Part shown: positions 17,233-25,748 of the stretch, in pieces
How positions within the stretch are numbered: position 1 is the first letter of the stretch
Layout of the letters: each line of letters starts with the position of its first letter
Assembly (NCBI GenBank): GCA_934133165.1
Contig: CAKPAW010000005.1
Span: forward strand, 62,001-126,000
Length of the DNA stretch: 64,000 nucleotides
Source: an uncultured Clostridia bacterium
Lineage (GTDB): Bacteria; Bacillota; Clostridia; TANB77; CAG-508
Reading direction: 5' to 3'
Notes under the pieces: model-generated
The model's database searches: none
Told to the model about the DNA's origin: nothing
The model's input: the letters and a program-made list of their open reading frames with translations, nothing else
Translations under genes and position numbers: made by a program

Positions 17233-18018
17233 ATGGAAGAATTAGCAGTAGCAGTTCATTATTCAAATGAAAATGTAAGCGTTCTAGAAACAATAAAAGC
17301 TATAAAAAATGCAGGTTTTAAAAATGTATTTGTTCAATGGTATGATAAAGAATGGGAATACAGCCAAGAAGAGCAAGTAAGAATGTGTAAAGAACTAGGA
17401 CTTAATATAATATTTGCACATTTAGGATATCAAAACATTAACTCAATTTGGGAAGAGGGGGAACTTGGAGACAATCTAGTTGAAAGATATAAAAAAGACA
17501 TAAAGGACTGCAAGGAAAACGGAATCCCTATGGTGGTAATGCATTTAACTAGCAAGACAAAAGCGCCTATGTATGGTGAAATTGGCTTAGAAAGAATAAA
17601 GAAAATTATAAATTATGCAAAAGAATTGAATGTAAAGGTTGCTTTTGAAAACACAAAAATAAAAGGATATTTAGAATATGTATTAGGAAATATAAAAGAT
17701 GATAATGTAGGAATCTGTTTTGATGCAGGACATTGCCATGTACACTTTAATGATGAATTTAATTTTAAATTCTTTAAAGATAGAATATTTGCAGTACACC
17801 TACATGATAACGATAAATCTGATGACTTACATCTATTACCATTTGATGGGACAATAGATTGGAAAAACGTGATAAAAAAATTGAAAGAGTGCAATTATAA
17901 CGGACCAATTACATTAGAAATATGCTATAGGTATGATTATTTAAATATGACATTAGATGAATTTTATAGAATAGGAAAAGATAGAGGAAATAGGCTAATG
18001 GAAATAGCAGAAAAATAA
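17233..18018 (+). CDS. Sugar phosphate isomerase/epimerase (xylose isomerase-like TIM barrel)
   Basis: 261 residues. The AP-endonuclease-2/xylose isomerase-like barrel is visible from NIIFAHLGYQN near residue 57, VVMHLTSKTKAP near 99, VAFENTK near 137, VGICFDAGHCHVH near 157 and AVHLHDND near 181, giving the His/Glu/Asp metal ligands at the ends of strands. TLEICYR near 220 supplies the last Glu. Typical activities are epimerisation or isomerisation of sugars or inositol derivatives. It lies between a broken SDR and an MBL-fold gene. Confidence 0.87.
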   Translation: MEELAVAVHYSNENVSVLETIKAIKNAGFKNVFVQWYDKEWEYSQEEQVRMCKELGLNIIFAHLGYQNINSIWEEGELGDNLVERYKKDIKDCKENGIPMVVMHLTSKTKAPMYGEIGLERIKKIINYAKELNVKVAFENTKIKGYLEYVLGNIKDDNVGICFDAGHCHVHFNDEFNFKFFKDRIFAVHLHDNDKSDDLHLLPFDGTIDWKNVIKKLKECNYNGPITLEICYRYDYLNMTLDEFYRIGKDRGNRLMEIAEK

Positions 18019-18055
18019 ACTATAAAAAATAAGGTTATAGTAAAGGAGAATAATT

Positions 18056-18712
18056 ATGAAAATTACAAAATATCCACAATCATGTTTATTAGTTGAAACA
18101 AAAGGAAAGAAAATACTAATAGATCCAGGTACATTAAAATATAAAGAAGAATATTTTGATGCATGGAATAGTGTAGATATTATATTAATAACACATAAAC
18201 ATATAGACCATTGTAATACAGAAATATTAGAAAAAATAAATAATAATATAAAGATATATTCTACACAAGAAGTTCAAGATGCAAATAAAACCTTAAATAT
18301 AAATATTATAAAAGAAAATGATATTATAGAATTAGACGATATAAAAGTAGAAGTAGTACACGCAGTACATGGTTACCAACCATTATTAAAAGGTGAAAAA
18401 GAAATATACGAAAATGTCGGATATATTATAGATGACGGAGAAAATAGACTATATACAACAAGTGATACAATTTGTTTTAAAAATGATTATAAAGCAGATA
18501 TTTTATGTGTTCCTGTAACTGGATATGGACTAACAATGTCAGCTTTTGAAGCAGCTTTATATGCAAAAGAAGTAGGAGCAACATTAACAATACCAATCCA
18601 TATGGATAATCCAGCATTTCTTCCAGATTATAAATTTATTGAGGAAATGTTTAATAAATATGAGGTAGAGTACGAAATATTAGAAAATGAGGAAAGTATT
18701 GAAGTAGAATAA
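18056..18712 (+). CDS. MBL-fold metal-dependent hydrolase
   Basis: 218 residues. The metal-binding motif is THKHIDHCN near residue 46, followed by VVHAVHGYQ near 102, a Asp in YTTSDTIC near 141 and IPIHMDNP near 182. This is the UlaG-like/beta-lactamase superfamily II group (L-ascorbate-6-phosphate lactonase-related), and many members hydrolyse lactones or phosphodiesters. It is the last gene of the tight plus-strand run. Confidence 0.87.
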   Translation: MKITKYPQSCLLVETKGKKILIDPGTLKYKEEYFDAWNSVDIILITHKHIDHCNTEILEKINNNIKIYSTQEVQDANKTLNINIIKENDIIELDDIKVEVVHAVHGYQPLLKGEKEIYENVGYIIDDGENRLYTTSDTICFKNDYKADILCVPVTGYGLTMSAFEAALYAKEVGATLTIPIHMDNPAFLPDYKFIEEMFNKYEVEYEILENEESIEVE

Positions 18713-18890
18713 AAAATGTTAGAAAAAGATTTTGTAATATTTTTATTCCAATTTTCATTTACTTTTAAACCAAAAGATGATACAATTCGCATAAAGTTTA
18801 GCAATAGCTAATTAATTTTTATAATCTCCTTTGGGAGTTTGGCATAGATGACAAGTAAACAACAAATAAATTTATTAAGGAGGAATAAAT

Positions 18891-19493
18891 ATGAGAAAAA
18901 TAATTGTTATGTTTGAAAACGAAGACAAGGAATTGAATATGTCATTATATGATTTTGTCAATGAGCAATATCGGAAAGCAAATCCTATAATGGTATGTCA
19001 TGTTACTGAAGAAGAATATAAAGTTATGTTAGGGCAAATCAAACATGGAAGGCTAAATGAGAGATCGCAAAGAATAGTTCAGGAAGAATTAGGGTATGAC
19101 AAGTTTAGATACCTTTTAGCTTTTAATCGAGTTTGTAATAATATTTGTATTGCAAACTATGAAGATTTCGAGCAAAAAGGAAATTATGTAGTAGATAGTG
19201 ATGGAATTCATTATAACGAGAATGGACTTCAATTTCCTAAAGATCCATTTGTAAGCAGAGTGGTAGGATATGGCATTAAAGTGTATACTACTGAAACATA
19301 TGAAGATGTTATTTATCACTATAAGAATAATGAATGCTGGACGCAAATTTCTTTATCAAATGATGAAATTAAGAGATTTGAAGAAGCATATAAACTTTTA
19401 TCAAAATCAGTAAAAGCTGATGATTATACTGAAGATAATCTGAAAGAGTTTCGTACTCTTTTTAGAAAAATTCTTGATAAGTGCGATAAGTAG
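18891..19493 (+). CDS. Hypothetical protein, 200 aa
   Basis: Not recognised. Soluble, mixed alpha/beta, with aromatic-rich C-terminal half and no membrane segment. It stands alone after a 178-bp gap and has a very strong ribosome site (AAGGAGGAATAAAT). Its codons are less AT-biased than those of its neighbours. Codon 28 is CGG (18972-18974); here the frame simply continues, so this gene is one of the two exceptions to the CGG pattern. Confidence 0.7.
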   Translation: MRKIIVMFENEDKELNMSLYDFVNEQYRKANPIMVCHVTEEEYKVMLGQIKHGRLNERSQRIVQEELGYDKFRYLLAFNRVCNNICIANYEDFEQKGNYVVDSDGIHYNENGLQFPKDPFVSRVVGYGIKVYTTETYEDVIYHYKNNECWTQISLSNDEIKRFEEAYKLLSKSVKADDYTEDNLKEFRTLFRKILDKCDK

Positions 19494-19529
19494 TTTTAAA
19501 ATCTATTGGAAACAAATTATTTTAAAGTA

Positions 19530-19560
19530 AAAAAGAGATTTTTTGTAATCTCTTTTTTGC
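19530..19560 (+). terminator. Rho-independent terminator
   Basis: AAAAGAGATT / AATCTCTTTT stem with a T-run, 37 bases after the stop of the 18891 gene. A second stem (ACTAGTAA / TTACTAGT, 19608-19632) lies between this and the convergent GNAT gene. Confidence 0.8.
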
Positions 19561-19671
19561 ATATAGAAGACTTTTTCATAATAGTAGAATGTTAAAAAAT
19601 AAAGATACTAGTAACTGGAATAAAATTACTAGTGAGTTTTTATACATCACTAGCTTGAACTTTTCATTACT

Positions 19672-20529
19672 TTAAATATTATTTTTTATAAAATCTATAT
19701 CTTCCCAATCACTTTTTCTCTTGTAGCCAATTTTTTCATAAACATGATTACTTATTGGATTACTATCATCTGTATATAAAACGCAATATTTATCTCCACT
19801 ATTTATTAAATCTCTGGAAATCCTATAAATTAAATTATAAGCATAGCCTTTTCCTCTTTCTTCTTTTGGAGTATAAACACTGCTTACACATTTTCCATAT
19901 TTCATAATTCTACTTATATTTGCTTGGCATACAATTTTATTATCTTTTTCAAGGACATAATATCCTTTTTCAAAATATTTATTAAATTTTTCTTCAGCCT
20001 TATCATAATCGCATTCTTCATTTAAAGCTTCTTTCATAAAATCTTGAATATATTTTATCAGCGTGTCTTTATCATTTAACGTACATTTTCTATAGGTAAT
20101 ATCTTCTAATAATTTTCCATCTTCAAGATTTTCCAATAATAAAATTCTAAGTCCAGCATGAACAGAATACTTCATATTACTTAAATTACAATAATATTTT
20201 GCAAATTTATTAGCAACATTTTTTTCTGAGTTAACTCCAAGTAATTCTTTATCATATTTGTAAATTTCACTTGCTGCAAATTCTAATATTTCATCTGAAT
20301 AATTATTAGTTGGAGAATACAAAATTAGTTTCCATGGTTTTCTATATAATATTATAAGTTCAATATTATAATTGTCTGTTATAGTAGCCATAAACCAATC
20401 ATTTATTCCTTTTTCAACTCCTTCAATACAATTGCCAATCATTAGACAATTATACCATTCATCTTTTTCTAATAATTCTCTTGTATCATTCCAAAATAAA
20501 TTTATATCTTCATATTTATTAAATTTCAT
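19672..20529 (-). CDS. GNAT-family acetyltransferase
   Basis: 285 residues. The catalytic GNAT domain is in the second half: YVLEKDNKIVCQANISRI, then CVSSVYTPKEERGKGYAYNLI (acetyl-CoA pyrophosphate loop, R/Q-x-x-G-x-G/A type), CVLYTDDSNPISNHVYEKIGYK. The N-terminal 130 residues form the second, degenerate GNAT-like half usual in this predicted-acetyltransferase group. The substrate is unknown. AGAGGTG precedes the start, and the gene follows the nucleoside phosphorylase gene by 16 bases, so the two are likely cotranscribed. Confidence 0.85.
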   Translation of the reverse strand: MKFNKYEDINLFWNDTRELLEKDEWYNCLMIGNCIEGVEKGINDWFMATITDNYNIELIILYRKPWKLILYSPTNNYSDEILEFAASEIYKYDKELLGVNSEKNVANKFAKYYCNLSNMKYSVHAGLRILLLENLEDGKLLEDITYRKCTLNDKDTLIKYIQDFMKEALNEECDYDKAEEKFNKYFEKGYYVLEKDNKIVCQANISRIMKYGKCVSSVYTPKEERGKGYAYNLIYRISRDLINSGDKYCVLYTDDSNPISNHVYEKIGYKRKSDWEDIDFIKNNI

Positions 20530-20545
20530 ATATTTTTCACCTCTT

Positions 20546-21307
20546 TTAATTTGTTAAATAATCTGCTAATTCTAATGCAATTTCAAAATGACCCGAATCA
20601 TGCTGAGTACCTATAATTTCTCCTTTTTTGTGTCTTTCATCCCATTTAGGTGCATCTAGTAAATCTCCACTTGTAAAGAAAGTATAAAATTCAAGATTTC
20701 TAAAGTCACACATTGCTTGAATTGCAGAGCATTCCATCTCTACTGATATGCAACCATCATTTTTTCTTTTTTCAATATTATTTAATGTTTCTCTATAAAA
20801 TGAGTCTGTAGTCCATGTTTTCCCTTTTACATAAGGTATTTCATTTAATTTCATAAATTTAGCGATAATATCACTGTTCTTTATTTTTATATAATCTTGT
20901 GCTTTTGCATAATGATACGATGTTCCTTCATCACGATATGCTTCAGTTGGAATCATAACTTTTCCAAATGTAATGTCCTTGTTAAGACAACCTGCTCCAC
21001 CAAAAACTATATATTTATTAGTCTTAATTTGTGATAATGTATCTTCTATTGTTCCAACACAAGCAGGAGCCCCTACATATGTTTTATAAAAAGCAAAAGC
21101 CTTTCCATTAAACATAATTTTATAAATTGGTGTAATCCCTGTTGCAAATTTAAATTCTCCTATTTTTTCACATTTATAATTATTTAAAACATATTCTTCA
21201 ATTATATTTGAAAATGTTATAATACAAGCATCCACTTTAGGTGCATTTTCATTTATTTCTGGATTTATTTTTGCCTCAGATTTATCATCAAAACTATCTA
21301 TAATCAT
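20546..21307 (-). CDS. Nucleoside phosphorylase (PNP/UDP family)
   Basis: 253 residues. GGAGCLNKDITFGKVMIPTEAYRDEGTSYHY around residues 98-130 (in short: VFGGAGCL and RDEGTSYHY) and SVEMECSAIQAM near residue 190 are the phosphate-, base- and ribose-binding motifs of uridine/purine nucleoside phosphorylases. The reaction is reversible phosphorolysis of a nucleoside to base and ribose-1-phosphate. The 5' end overlaps the upstream double-GNAT gene by 14 bases, which suggests translational coupling. Confidence 0.9.
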   Translation of the reverse strand: MIIDSFDDKSEAKINPEINENAPKVDACIITFSNIIEEYVLNNYKCEKIGEFKFATGITPIYKIMFNGKAFAFYKTYVGAPACVGTIEDTLSQIKTNKYIVFGGAGCLNKDITFGKVMIPTEAYRDEGTSYHYAKAQDYIKIKNSDIIAKFMKLNEIPYVKGKTWTTDSFYRETLNNIEKRKNDGCISVEMECSAIQAMCDFRNLEFYTFFTSGDLLDAPKWDERHKKGEIIGTQHDSGHFEIALELADYLTN

Positions 21308-22418
21308 TTATATCACTTCTTTCTATTTTATTTTCATATATTTGCTTATTATTTTTAATTGCTTCATCAACATTTATTTTATAATCTTGAACTATACATT
21401 TTGCATTTTCATCATCATAATATTCTCTAATTAAAATTCCTCCTAATGCTTGTATCGTTTTTGCTGAAGCTGGATTATTTTTGTCACAATCCATTAATAC
21501 TTCTTTAATTCCATGTTCTTGACAACACTTCAATCCTAAATATAGATTTATTTTATTATAGCCTTTTTCTCTTTCAGTTGGTCGTATACTATATCCAATA
21601 TGTCCACCAAATTTTTTTAATTTTTCATTTAATGCTAAGCGAATATTAATCATTCCAACTATTTTATCATCTGTCTCTCTTACTAAAAAATAAGTTTCTG
21701 CAGGTACTTTTTCTTCATTAGGAATTCTATTTCTATCTTCTTCCAATTTTTCAAGCCATGCTTCATAATCATCTAAATATCTATGTAAGCCTCCAGAACC
21801 ATTTATGTCTGACTTATATTCATAAAATTCATTTATGTAATTAATTGCTTGTTCTTTATACTCTTTAGTTGGTCTTACATGATTTAATCTATCTTTTTCT
21901 TTTAAATCGTATATAAATCCCACTTCTTCATATACCTTATTTCCTATTTCTATAAAATTATCTCCACAATATTTTCCACCCATTTTTTCATAAAAAGCTC
22001 TCGATGGATAATTTTCTTTTAAACACCATATAATCATTTTATTTAGATTCATTTTGCAAAATTTATTTTTTACATATGTAACTAATTGTTTACCAATACC
22101 TTTTCTTTTTAGTTCTGGCTTTACATATAATGCACATATTTCACAATCTACATTTGGAAATCTATCATAATAGTCATTTCCAATTCTATATCTACAAAAT
22201 CCAACCACTTCATTATTTGATTTTGCAACTATAAAATCATGCATGCCATATTCATCATAATTCTTTAATTGTTTTTGATATTTATCTTCTATACTTAAAT
22301 TATCTAAGTATTCATCATCAATAATTCCTCTATATGCTGTCTGCCATCCTTTAACTGCAATTTCTGACACCTGCCTTAAATCCTCTCTTTTTATATTCAT
22401 TATTATAATATTTTCCAT
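21294..22418 (-). CDS. Fusion of two GNAT acetyltransferase domains
   Basis: 374 residues from the ATG at 22418, preceded by AAAGGAG. The first GNAT domain (about 1-170) has WQTAYRGIIDDEYLD, CALYVKPELKRKGIGKQL (acetyl-CoA loop) and NYPSRAFYEKMGG. The second (about 180-345) has AETYFLVRETDDKIVGMINIR, GHIGYSIRPTEREKGYNKI and NPASAKTIQALGG. The substrates are unknown; some double-GNAT enzymes modify antibiotics. A long leader with a strong terminator hairpin directly before the ribosome site suggests control by attenuation. Confidence 0.87.
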   Translation of the reverse strand: MENIIIMNIKREDLRQVSEIAVKGWQTAYRGIIDDEYLDNLSIEDKYQKQLKNYDEYGMHDFIVAKSNNEVVGFCRYRIGNDYYDRFPNVDCEICALYVKPELKRKGIGKQLVTYVKNKFCKMNLNKMIIWCLKENYPSRAFYEKMGGKYCGDNFIEIGNKVYEEVGFIYDLKEKDRLNHVRPTKEYKEQAINYINEFYEYKSDINGSGGLHRYLDDYEAWLEKLEEDRNRIPNEEKVPAETYFLVRETDDKIVGMINIRLALNEKLKKFGGHIGYSIRPTEREKGYNKINLYLGLKCCQEHGIKEVLMDCDKNNPASAKTIQALGGILIREYYDDENAKCIVQDYKINVDEAIKNNKQIYENKIERSDINDYR

Positions 22419-22437
22419 TTCTACATTCACTCCTTTA

Positions 22438-22484
22438 TAAAAAAGCCTCACAAAGAAATCATTTAAGACTCCTCTGTAAGACTT
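22438..22484 (-). promoter_or_regulatory. Attenuator-like terminator in the leader of the double-GNAT gene
   Basis: On the minus strand a 15-bp stem (22484-22470 with 22458-22443, several G-U pairs) is followed directly by a run of six T and then the AAAGGAG ribosome site and ATG. The promoter is about 100 nt upstream (22579-22607). A terminator between promoter and start in a leader of this length implies conditional read-through. Confidence 0.55.
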
Positions 22485-22578
22485 CTATTATATCTCACAT
22501 CTGTGTAAATAACATATTTGTTATTCTATACCGCTCAAAAAGTTATATTTTCTAGGTATACTCTTAAAACATATTAAT

Positions 22579-22607
22579 ATATTAGCATATTATTGTAATA
22601 TTGTCAA
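22579..22607 (-). promoter_or_regulatory. Sigma-A promoter of the double-GNAT gene
   Basis: Minus strand TTGACA (22607-22602), 17-nt spacer, TAATAT (22584-22579). The transcript would have a leader of about 150 nt. Confidence 0.6.
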
Positions 22608-22635
22608 TTTAACACTTTTTAAAAAATAGTACAAA

Positions 22636-22783
22636 AAACACATCTCTGCTTGGCCGTTAGAGATGTATTAATGATTTAATATAAATTTAGCGACACGCCA
22701 CATTTCTGTGGTGTCTTATCTTCTATAATTATTATATGAAAAATAAAAAAGAACTATAACTCACTTTCGTTCGTATAGTTCTT
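22636..22783. terminator. Hairpins and the displaced tRNA terminator left of attL
   Basis: This stretch has no gene. On the minus strand, GAACTATA (22784-22777 region) pairs with TATAGTTC (about 22751) and is followed by T-rich sequence: this is the terminator that originally followed tRNA-Gln, now left on the other side of the prophage. A second hairpin with a T-run, CATCTCT/AGAGATG (22641-22665), and a third palindrome, GACACgCCAC/GTGGtGTC (22692-22716), lie further left. Confidence 0.65.
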
Positions 22784-22835
22784 TTTGTTGGCTGGGCTGG
22801 CTAGATTCGAACTAGCGCATGCCAGAGTCAAAGTC
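22783..22835. repeat. attL (53-bp tRNA-Gln 3' end copy)
   Basis: Bases 22783-22835 are identical to 63321-63373. The copy holds the T-arm, acceptor and part of the anticodon arm of tRNA-Gln, and after 22835 it diverges to phage sequence. It marks the host-side 3' fragment of the tRNA gene. Confidence 0.95.
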
Positions 22836-22977
22836 GATTTTTTACATTTTCTGTATTTTTCTAAAATCTTCTGTAATATGCTTAAAATCAATAAAAACTT
22901 AATATTTTATCTTCTATATTTTACTATTTTTTTCTTAAGATTTCTAAAATTATGGACAAGTTTTGGACAAGTAAAAT

Positions 22978-24279
22978 TTATATAATATTTTTAATTAATT
23001 TTGCATATATTTCATCTGTTCTATTTGCAATCTCTAATTTACCTTCTATATAAGGATGAGTATAGTGCATAGTTGTATCTATGTTAGAATGTCCAGCATT
23101 TGCTTGAACATCAACCATAACAGCTCCACTTTCAAGCAAAGAAGTTATATTAAGATGTCTTAAAGAATGTAATGTTACATATGGAAATTCAAAATCTGGA
23201 TTTTTCTCTTTTTCTTCATTTATAAATCTTTCAAATACTTTTTTAAAAGTTGCACTTACATAATTAGGCTTTATAGGTTGTCCATTACTCATTACACACA
23301 AAAATTTTGAATCTATATAATTATCACCATAAATTTTCTTATTTAATTCTTGTTGTTTCTCATTTATTTCTATGATCTTCATTAAAATTTTAGGAATATA
23401 TAAAATACGTGTAGAAGTTTTATTTTTATTTCTTTTTTTATAAATAGTATTATTCCCACATCTAACCCTTACTGCATTAATATATAATCTATAATTATCT
23501 TTGTCTAATTTATTCTTTAATATTCCTAAACTTTCACTTCTTCGCAAGCCAAGAAACATACCAAAAGCAACAGGAAGAATGATATCAGTATTAATAAATA
23601 AATTTAATAATGTAATAGCTTGTTCTGGTGTTAAACTATCTTTTTCTTCATATAGTTCATCATCTTCAAAATTTTCTATATCATCTATAATAGTATCTTT
23701 CATTCTTTCATCTTCATTTTTAGGAATTGTAGTATTAATACATATATTATTTTCTAACTTTTTATTTTTAACAAAATAAGTAAAAATTCCTGATATTTGA
23801 GCTTTATGATGTTCAATAGAGCTGTATGAAAGATTTCTTTTTGGAATTTTCTTTCCGGTTCTTTTATCAATTTTAAATTCATTCTGTAATTCAAATCGAA
23901 GATATCTATAATAATTATTTATAATATCTATTCCACTAGGACTACTAATAATTTTAAAAGGAATATGTCCTAAAATAGGTTTTAGATAATTGTTATTTAC
24001 ACTAATATAACTATCAGCAGTATTAGGCTCACACTCATTTTTAACGTAATTTTCCATCCATTCATCTATAGCTTCTGAAAAAGTTATGTCAGGAATATTT
24101 ATAAAAGTGTTGTTTGTAATTTGAGTTTTAATTTCAGCTTGATAATTCTCTGCATCTTTCTTTAATTCAAATGTTTCTAAAGGTTCTCTTTTTCTATGCC
24201 CATTTACTATGCCATAATCTATAAAAATAGTATAAGAAAATCCTTTTTTTAATTTATTTTTTCTAATTCCAACATTCAT
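22978..24279 (-). CDS. int: Phage integrase (tyrosine recombinase)
   Basis: 433 residues from the ATG at 24279, which has GGAGGT upstream; the frame is open further but without a ribosome site. An AP2-like arm-binding region (KGFSYTIFIDYG) is followed by a SAM-like core-binding domain (about 70-190) and the catalytic domain: Arg in LGLRRSESLGI, LHSLRHLNIT (HxxR), AGHSNIDTTMHYTH (His and the nucleophile Tyr). It recombines the 53-bp att core in tRNA-Gln. It is the leftmost prophage gene, read towards attL. A small RNA candidate starts inside its promoter region on the other strand. Confidence 0.96.
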   Translation of the reverse strand: MNVGIRKNKLKKGFSYTIFIDYGIVNGHRKREPLETFELKKDAENYQAEIKTQITNNTFINIPDITFSEAIDEWMENYVKNECEPNTADSYISVNNNYLKPILGHIPFKIISSPSGIDIINNYYRYLRFELQNEFKIDKRTGKKIPKRNLSYSSIEHHKAQISGIFTYFVKNKKLENNICINTTIPKNEDERMKDTIIDDIENFEDDELYEEKDSLTPEQAITLLNLFINTDIILPVAFGMFLGLRRSESLGILKNKLDKDNYRLYINAVRVRCGNNTIYKKRNKNKTSTRILYIPKILMKIIEINEKQQELNKKIYGDNYIDSKFLCVMSNGQPIKPNYVSATFKKVFERFINEEKEKNPDFEFPYVTLHSLRHLNITSLLESGAVMVDVQANAGHSNIDTTMHYTHPYIEGKLEIANRTDEIYAKLIKNII

Positions 24280-24319
24280 AAAAAATACCTCCATTTTAAT
24301 AATAATTTTAAATTTACTA

Positions 24320-24348
24320 TTGAAAATAAAGGCTTTATTGTATATAAT
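24320..24348 (+). promoter_or_regulatory. Plus-strand promoter inside the int leader
   Basis: TTGAAA (24320-24325), 17-nt spacer, TATAAT (24343-24348), directed away from int. The only thing downstream before the next minus-strand gene is a hairpin with a T-run at 24381-24425, so it would make a short RNA. Confidence 0.5.
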
Positions 24349-24354
24349 AATAAA

Positions 24355-24427
24355 GTAAATACTTTCAATAGTGTTTATGTGTAGAGAAAATGTCGTGTCG
24401 CCAAACAGGAACATTTTCTCTTTTTAT
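24355..24427 (+). ncRNA. Candidate antisense small RNA beside int
   Basis: A transcript from the 24320 promoter would be about 70 nt and end at a perfect 10-bp hairpin (GAGAAAATGT / ACATTTTCTC) followed by T-rich sequence. The loop contains TGTCGTGTCGCC (24391-24402). This is the exact complement of GGCGACACGACA at 25749-25760, in the leader of the early HTH gene and 25 bases before its start. Base-pairing control of that gene is an inference. The shared 12-mer could instead be a protein site. Confidence 0.4.
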
Positions 24428-24598
24428 TTAATCAAAATCATAATCTACATGATCTTCTCCATCATAGTGATTTAATGGTCTAAAACTACCTTCTATAATC
24501 TTTCCACAATTACAACAAATATCAAATTCATACCAATCATCAAAAGAAGATGTAACTTTTCCAATGTTTTTACATTTACAATAATCTTTTTCTTCCAT
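24428..24598 (-). CDS. Small zinc-ribbon-like protein, 56 aa
   Basis: Unrecognised prophage protein. It reads MEEKDYCKCKNIG and later CCNCGKI, so two CxC/CxxC cysteine groups could bind one zinc. The C-terminus is acidic. TAGGAGG precedes the start. It lies between the repressor and int and is read with them. Confidence 0.65.
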   Translation of the reverse strand: MEEKDYCKCKNIGKVTSSFDDWYEFDICCNCGKIIEGSFRPLNHYDGEDHVDYDFD

Positions 24599-24608
24599 AA
24601 ATTTCCTC

Positions 24609-25268
24609 CTAAAATTTTCTTTTTAGTTGTTTTACGACTCCTATAATTTTAACTGGAATAGTTTCCATTTCATCATAAGTGAAAATAAGTGGTTCATAAC
24701 TAGTATTTAAAGGTTGTAGAAATATACCAGCATCACTTTTCTTACCTTTTTTTATTGTTGCTTCATCGCCATTTATAAGAGCTACTACAATATCTCCATT
24801 ATCAAAGTCATCTTGTTTCTTAATAAGAACTATATCGTTTTCTATAAGAACAGGGAACATAGAATCACCTTTTATTTCTAAAGCAAAATAATCTTCTCCA
24901 TTGCCAACAAGACTTTTTTCTACATCTATAGTGCCTATTACATTCTCTTGAGCTAAATAATTATAACCAGCTTTTACTATTCCTAAAATTGGAATAGGGG
25001 AAACAGGATTACCTAATAAATCTGTTTTTGATTCTTTATTATATTTAGAAACATCATGTCCCATTAACCAAGAAGGATTAACACCATAAAATTCAGCTAA
25101 AATTTCCAAAGTAGGTATTTTAAACTTTTCTGTCATTCCATTTTCCCATCTAAGTACAGTACTTTTATTTACACCAACTTTATTTCCAGCTTCTTCTAAA
25201 CTAATGTCTTTTTCTTCTCTAGCTTGTCTTAATCTATTTCCAACAAGTTTATAATCTATTATTTTCAT
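24609..25268 (-). CDS. Phage repressor, XRE HTH plus S24 self-cleaving domain
   Basis: 219 residues. An N-terminal HTH (about 6-60, RLRQAREEKDISLEEAG and NKSTVLRWENG) is joined to a LexA/CI-type S24 domain. The cleavage site is Ala-Gly in IVKAGYN near residue 99, the catalytic Ser is in KGDSMFP near 134 and Lys in DEATIKKGK near 171. The protein should repress the early promoter, be cleaved on RecA activation, and so hold lysogeny. Its minus-strand promoter (TATAAT at 25294-25289) overlaps a TTGCAA-type operator. Confidence 0.94.
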   Translation of the reverse strand: MKIIDYKLVGNRLRQAREEKDISLEEAGNKVGVNKSTVLRWENGMTEKFKIPTLEILAEFYGVNPSWLMGHDVSKYNKESKTDLLGNPVSPIPILGIVKAGYNYLAQENVIGTIDVEKSLVGNGEDYFALEIKGDSMFPVLIENDIVLIKKQDDFDNGDIVVALINGDEATIKKGKKSDAGIFLQPLNTSYEPLIFTYDEMETIPVKIIGVVKQLKRKF

Positions 25269-25431
25269 TTGTAACCTCCATTAAGGTTATTATAACATAT
25301 TTTGCAACTTTTGCAACAAAAATTGTAAAAAATATAAAAAAAGTTGCAAAAATGTATTGACAATATTTTTTATATGTGTATAATAATAGCAGAGTTGCAA
25401 AAATGCAACAAAAGAAAGGAGGAAATATTAA
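25269..25431. promoter_or_regulatory. Lysis-lysogeny operator region
   Basis: The rightward promoter is TTGACA (25357-25362), 16-nt spacer, TATAAT (25379-25384). Three operator-like sites share the half-site GTTGCA: 25301-25317, 25343-25358 (one good half) and 25394-25409, the last a perfect palindrome GTTGCA-AAAA-TGCAAC. The left site overlaps the repressor promoter and the other two flank the rightward promoter, a classic CI/Cro arrangement. Confidence 0.8.
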
Positions 25432-25668
25432 ATGGTAAATACAGCAAAAATAAAAGGAAGAATAGTAGAAAAAGGAAAAACAATTCAGTTGATAGCACCT
25501 AAAATACCATGTTCTCCATATACATTAGGACAAAAAATTGCAAATGAATCTCCAATGAATTTAGAAGAAGCATCTATATTATGTGAGGAATTAGATATAA
25601 CAATGGAAGAATTTGAAGAATTTTTTTTACAAAAGAAGTTGCAAAAATGCAACAAAAATATTTTATAA
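25432..25668 (+). CDS. Cro-like HTH protein (DUF739 type)
   Basis: 78 residues. NTAKIKGRIVEKGKTI, then LGQKIANESPMNLEEASILCEELDI matches the short DUF739/Cro-type regulators that lie directly rightward of phage CI repressors. It is expected to bind the GTTGCA operators and shut off the repressor gene. AAAGGAGG precedes the start. A fourth perfect operator copy lies within its last codons (25638-25653). Confidence 0.8.
   Translation: MVNTAKIKGRIVEKGKTIQLIAPKIPCSPYTLGQKIANESPMNLEEASILCEELDITMEEFEEFFLQKKLQKCNKNIL
25638..25653. promoter_or_regulatory. Operator palindrome within the 3' end of cro
   Basis: GTTGCAAAAATGCAAC is identical to the promoter-proximal operator at 25394-25409. It is about 230 bp from the main operators, at a distance that would allow looping or a roadblock. 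It encodes residues LQKCN of the Cro-like protein. Confidence 0.7.
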
Positions 25669-25748
25669 AAATTTTTAAAAAACATTTGACAAATAAAAGC
25701 TACTGCTTTTATCAAATAAAAAATTTATATGTATTATAAATTCGAAAT

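Noticed and set aside
22785..22985. Open frame of 66 codons over attL
   Set aside because: It reads through the tRNA-Gln 3' copy, has no ribosome site, and is explained by the att repeat.
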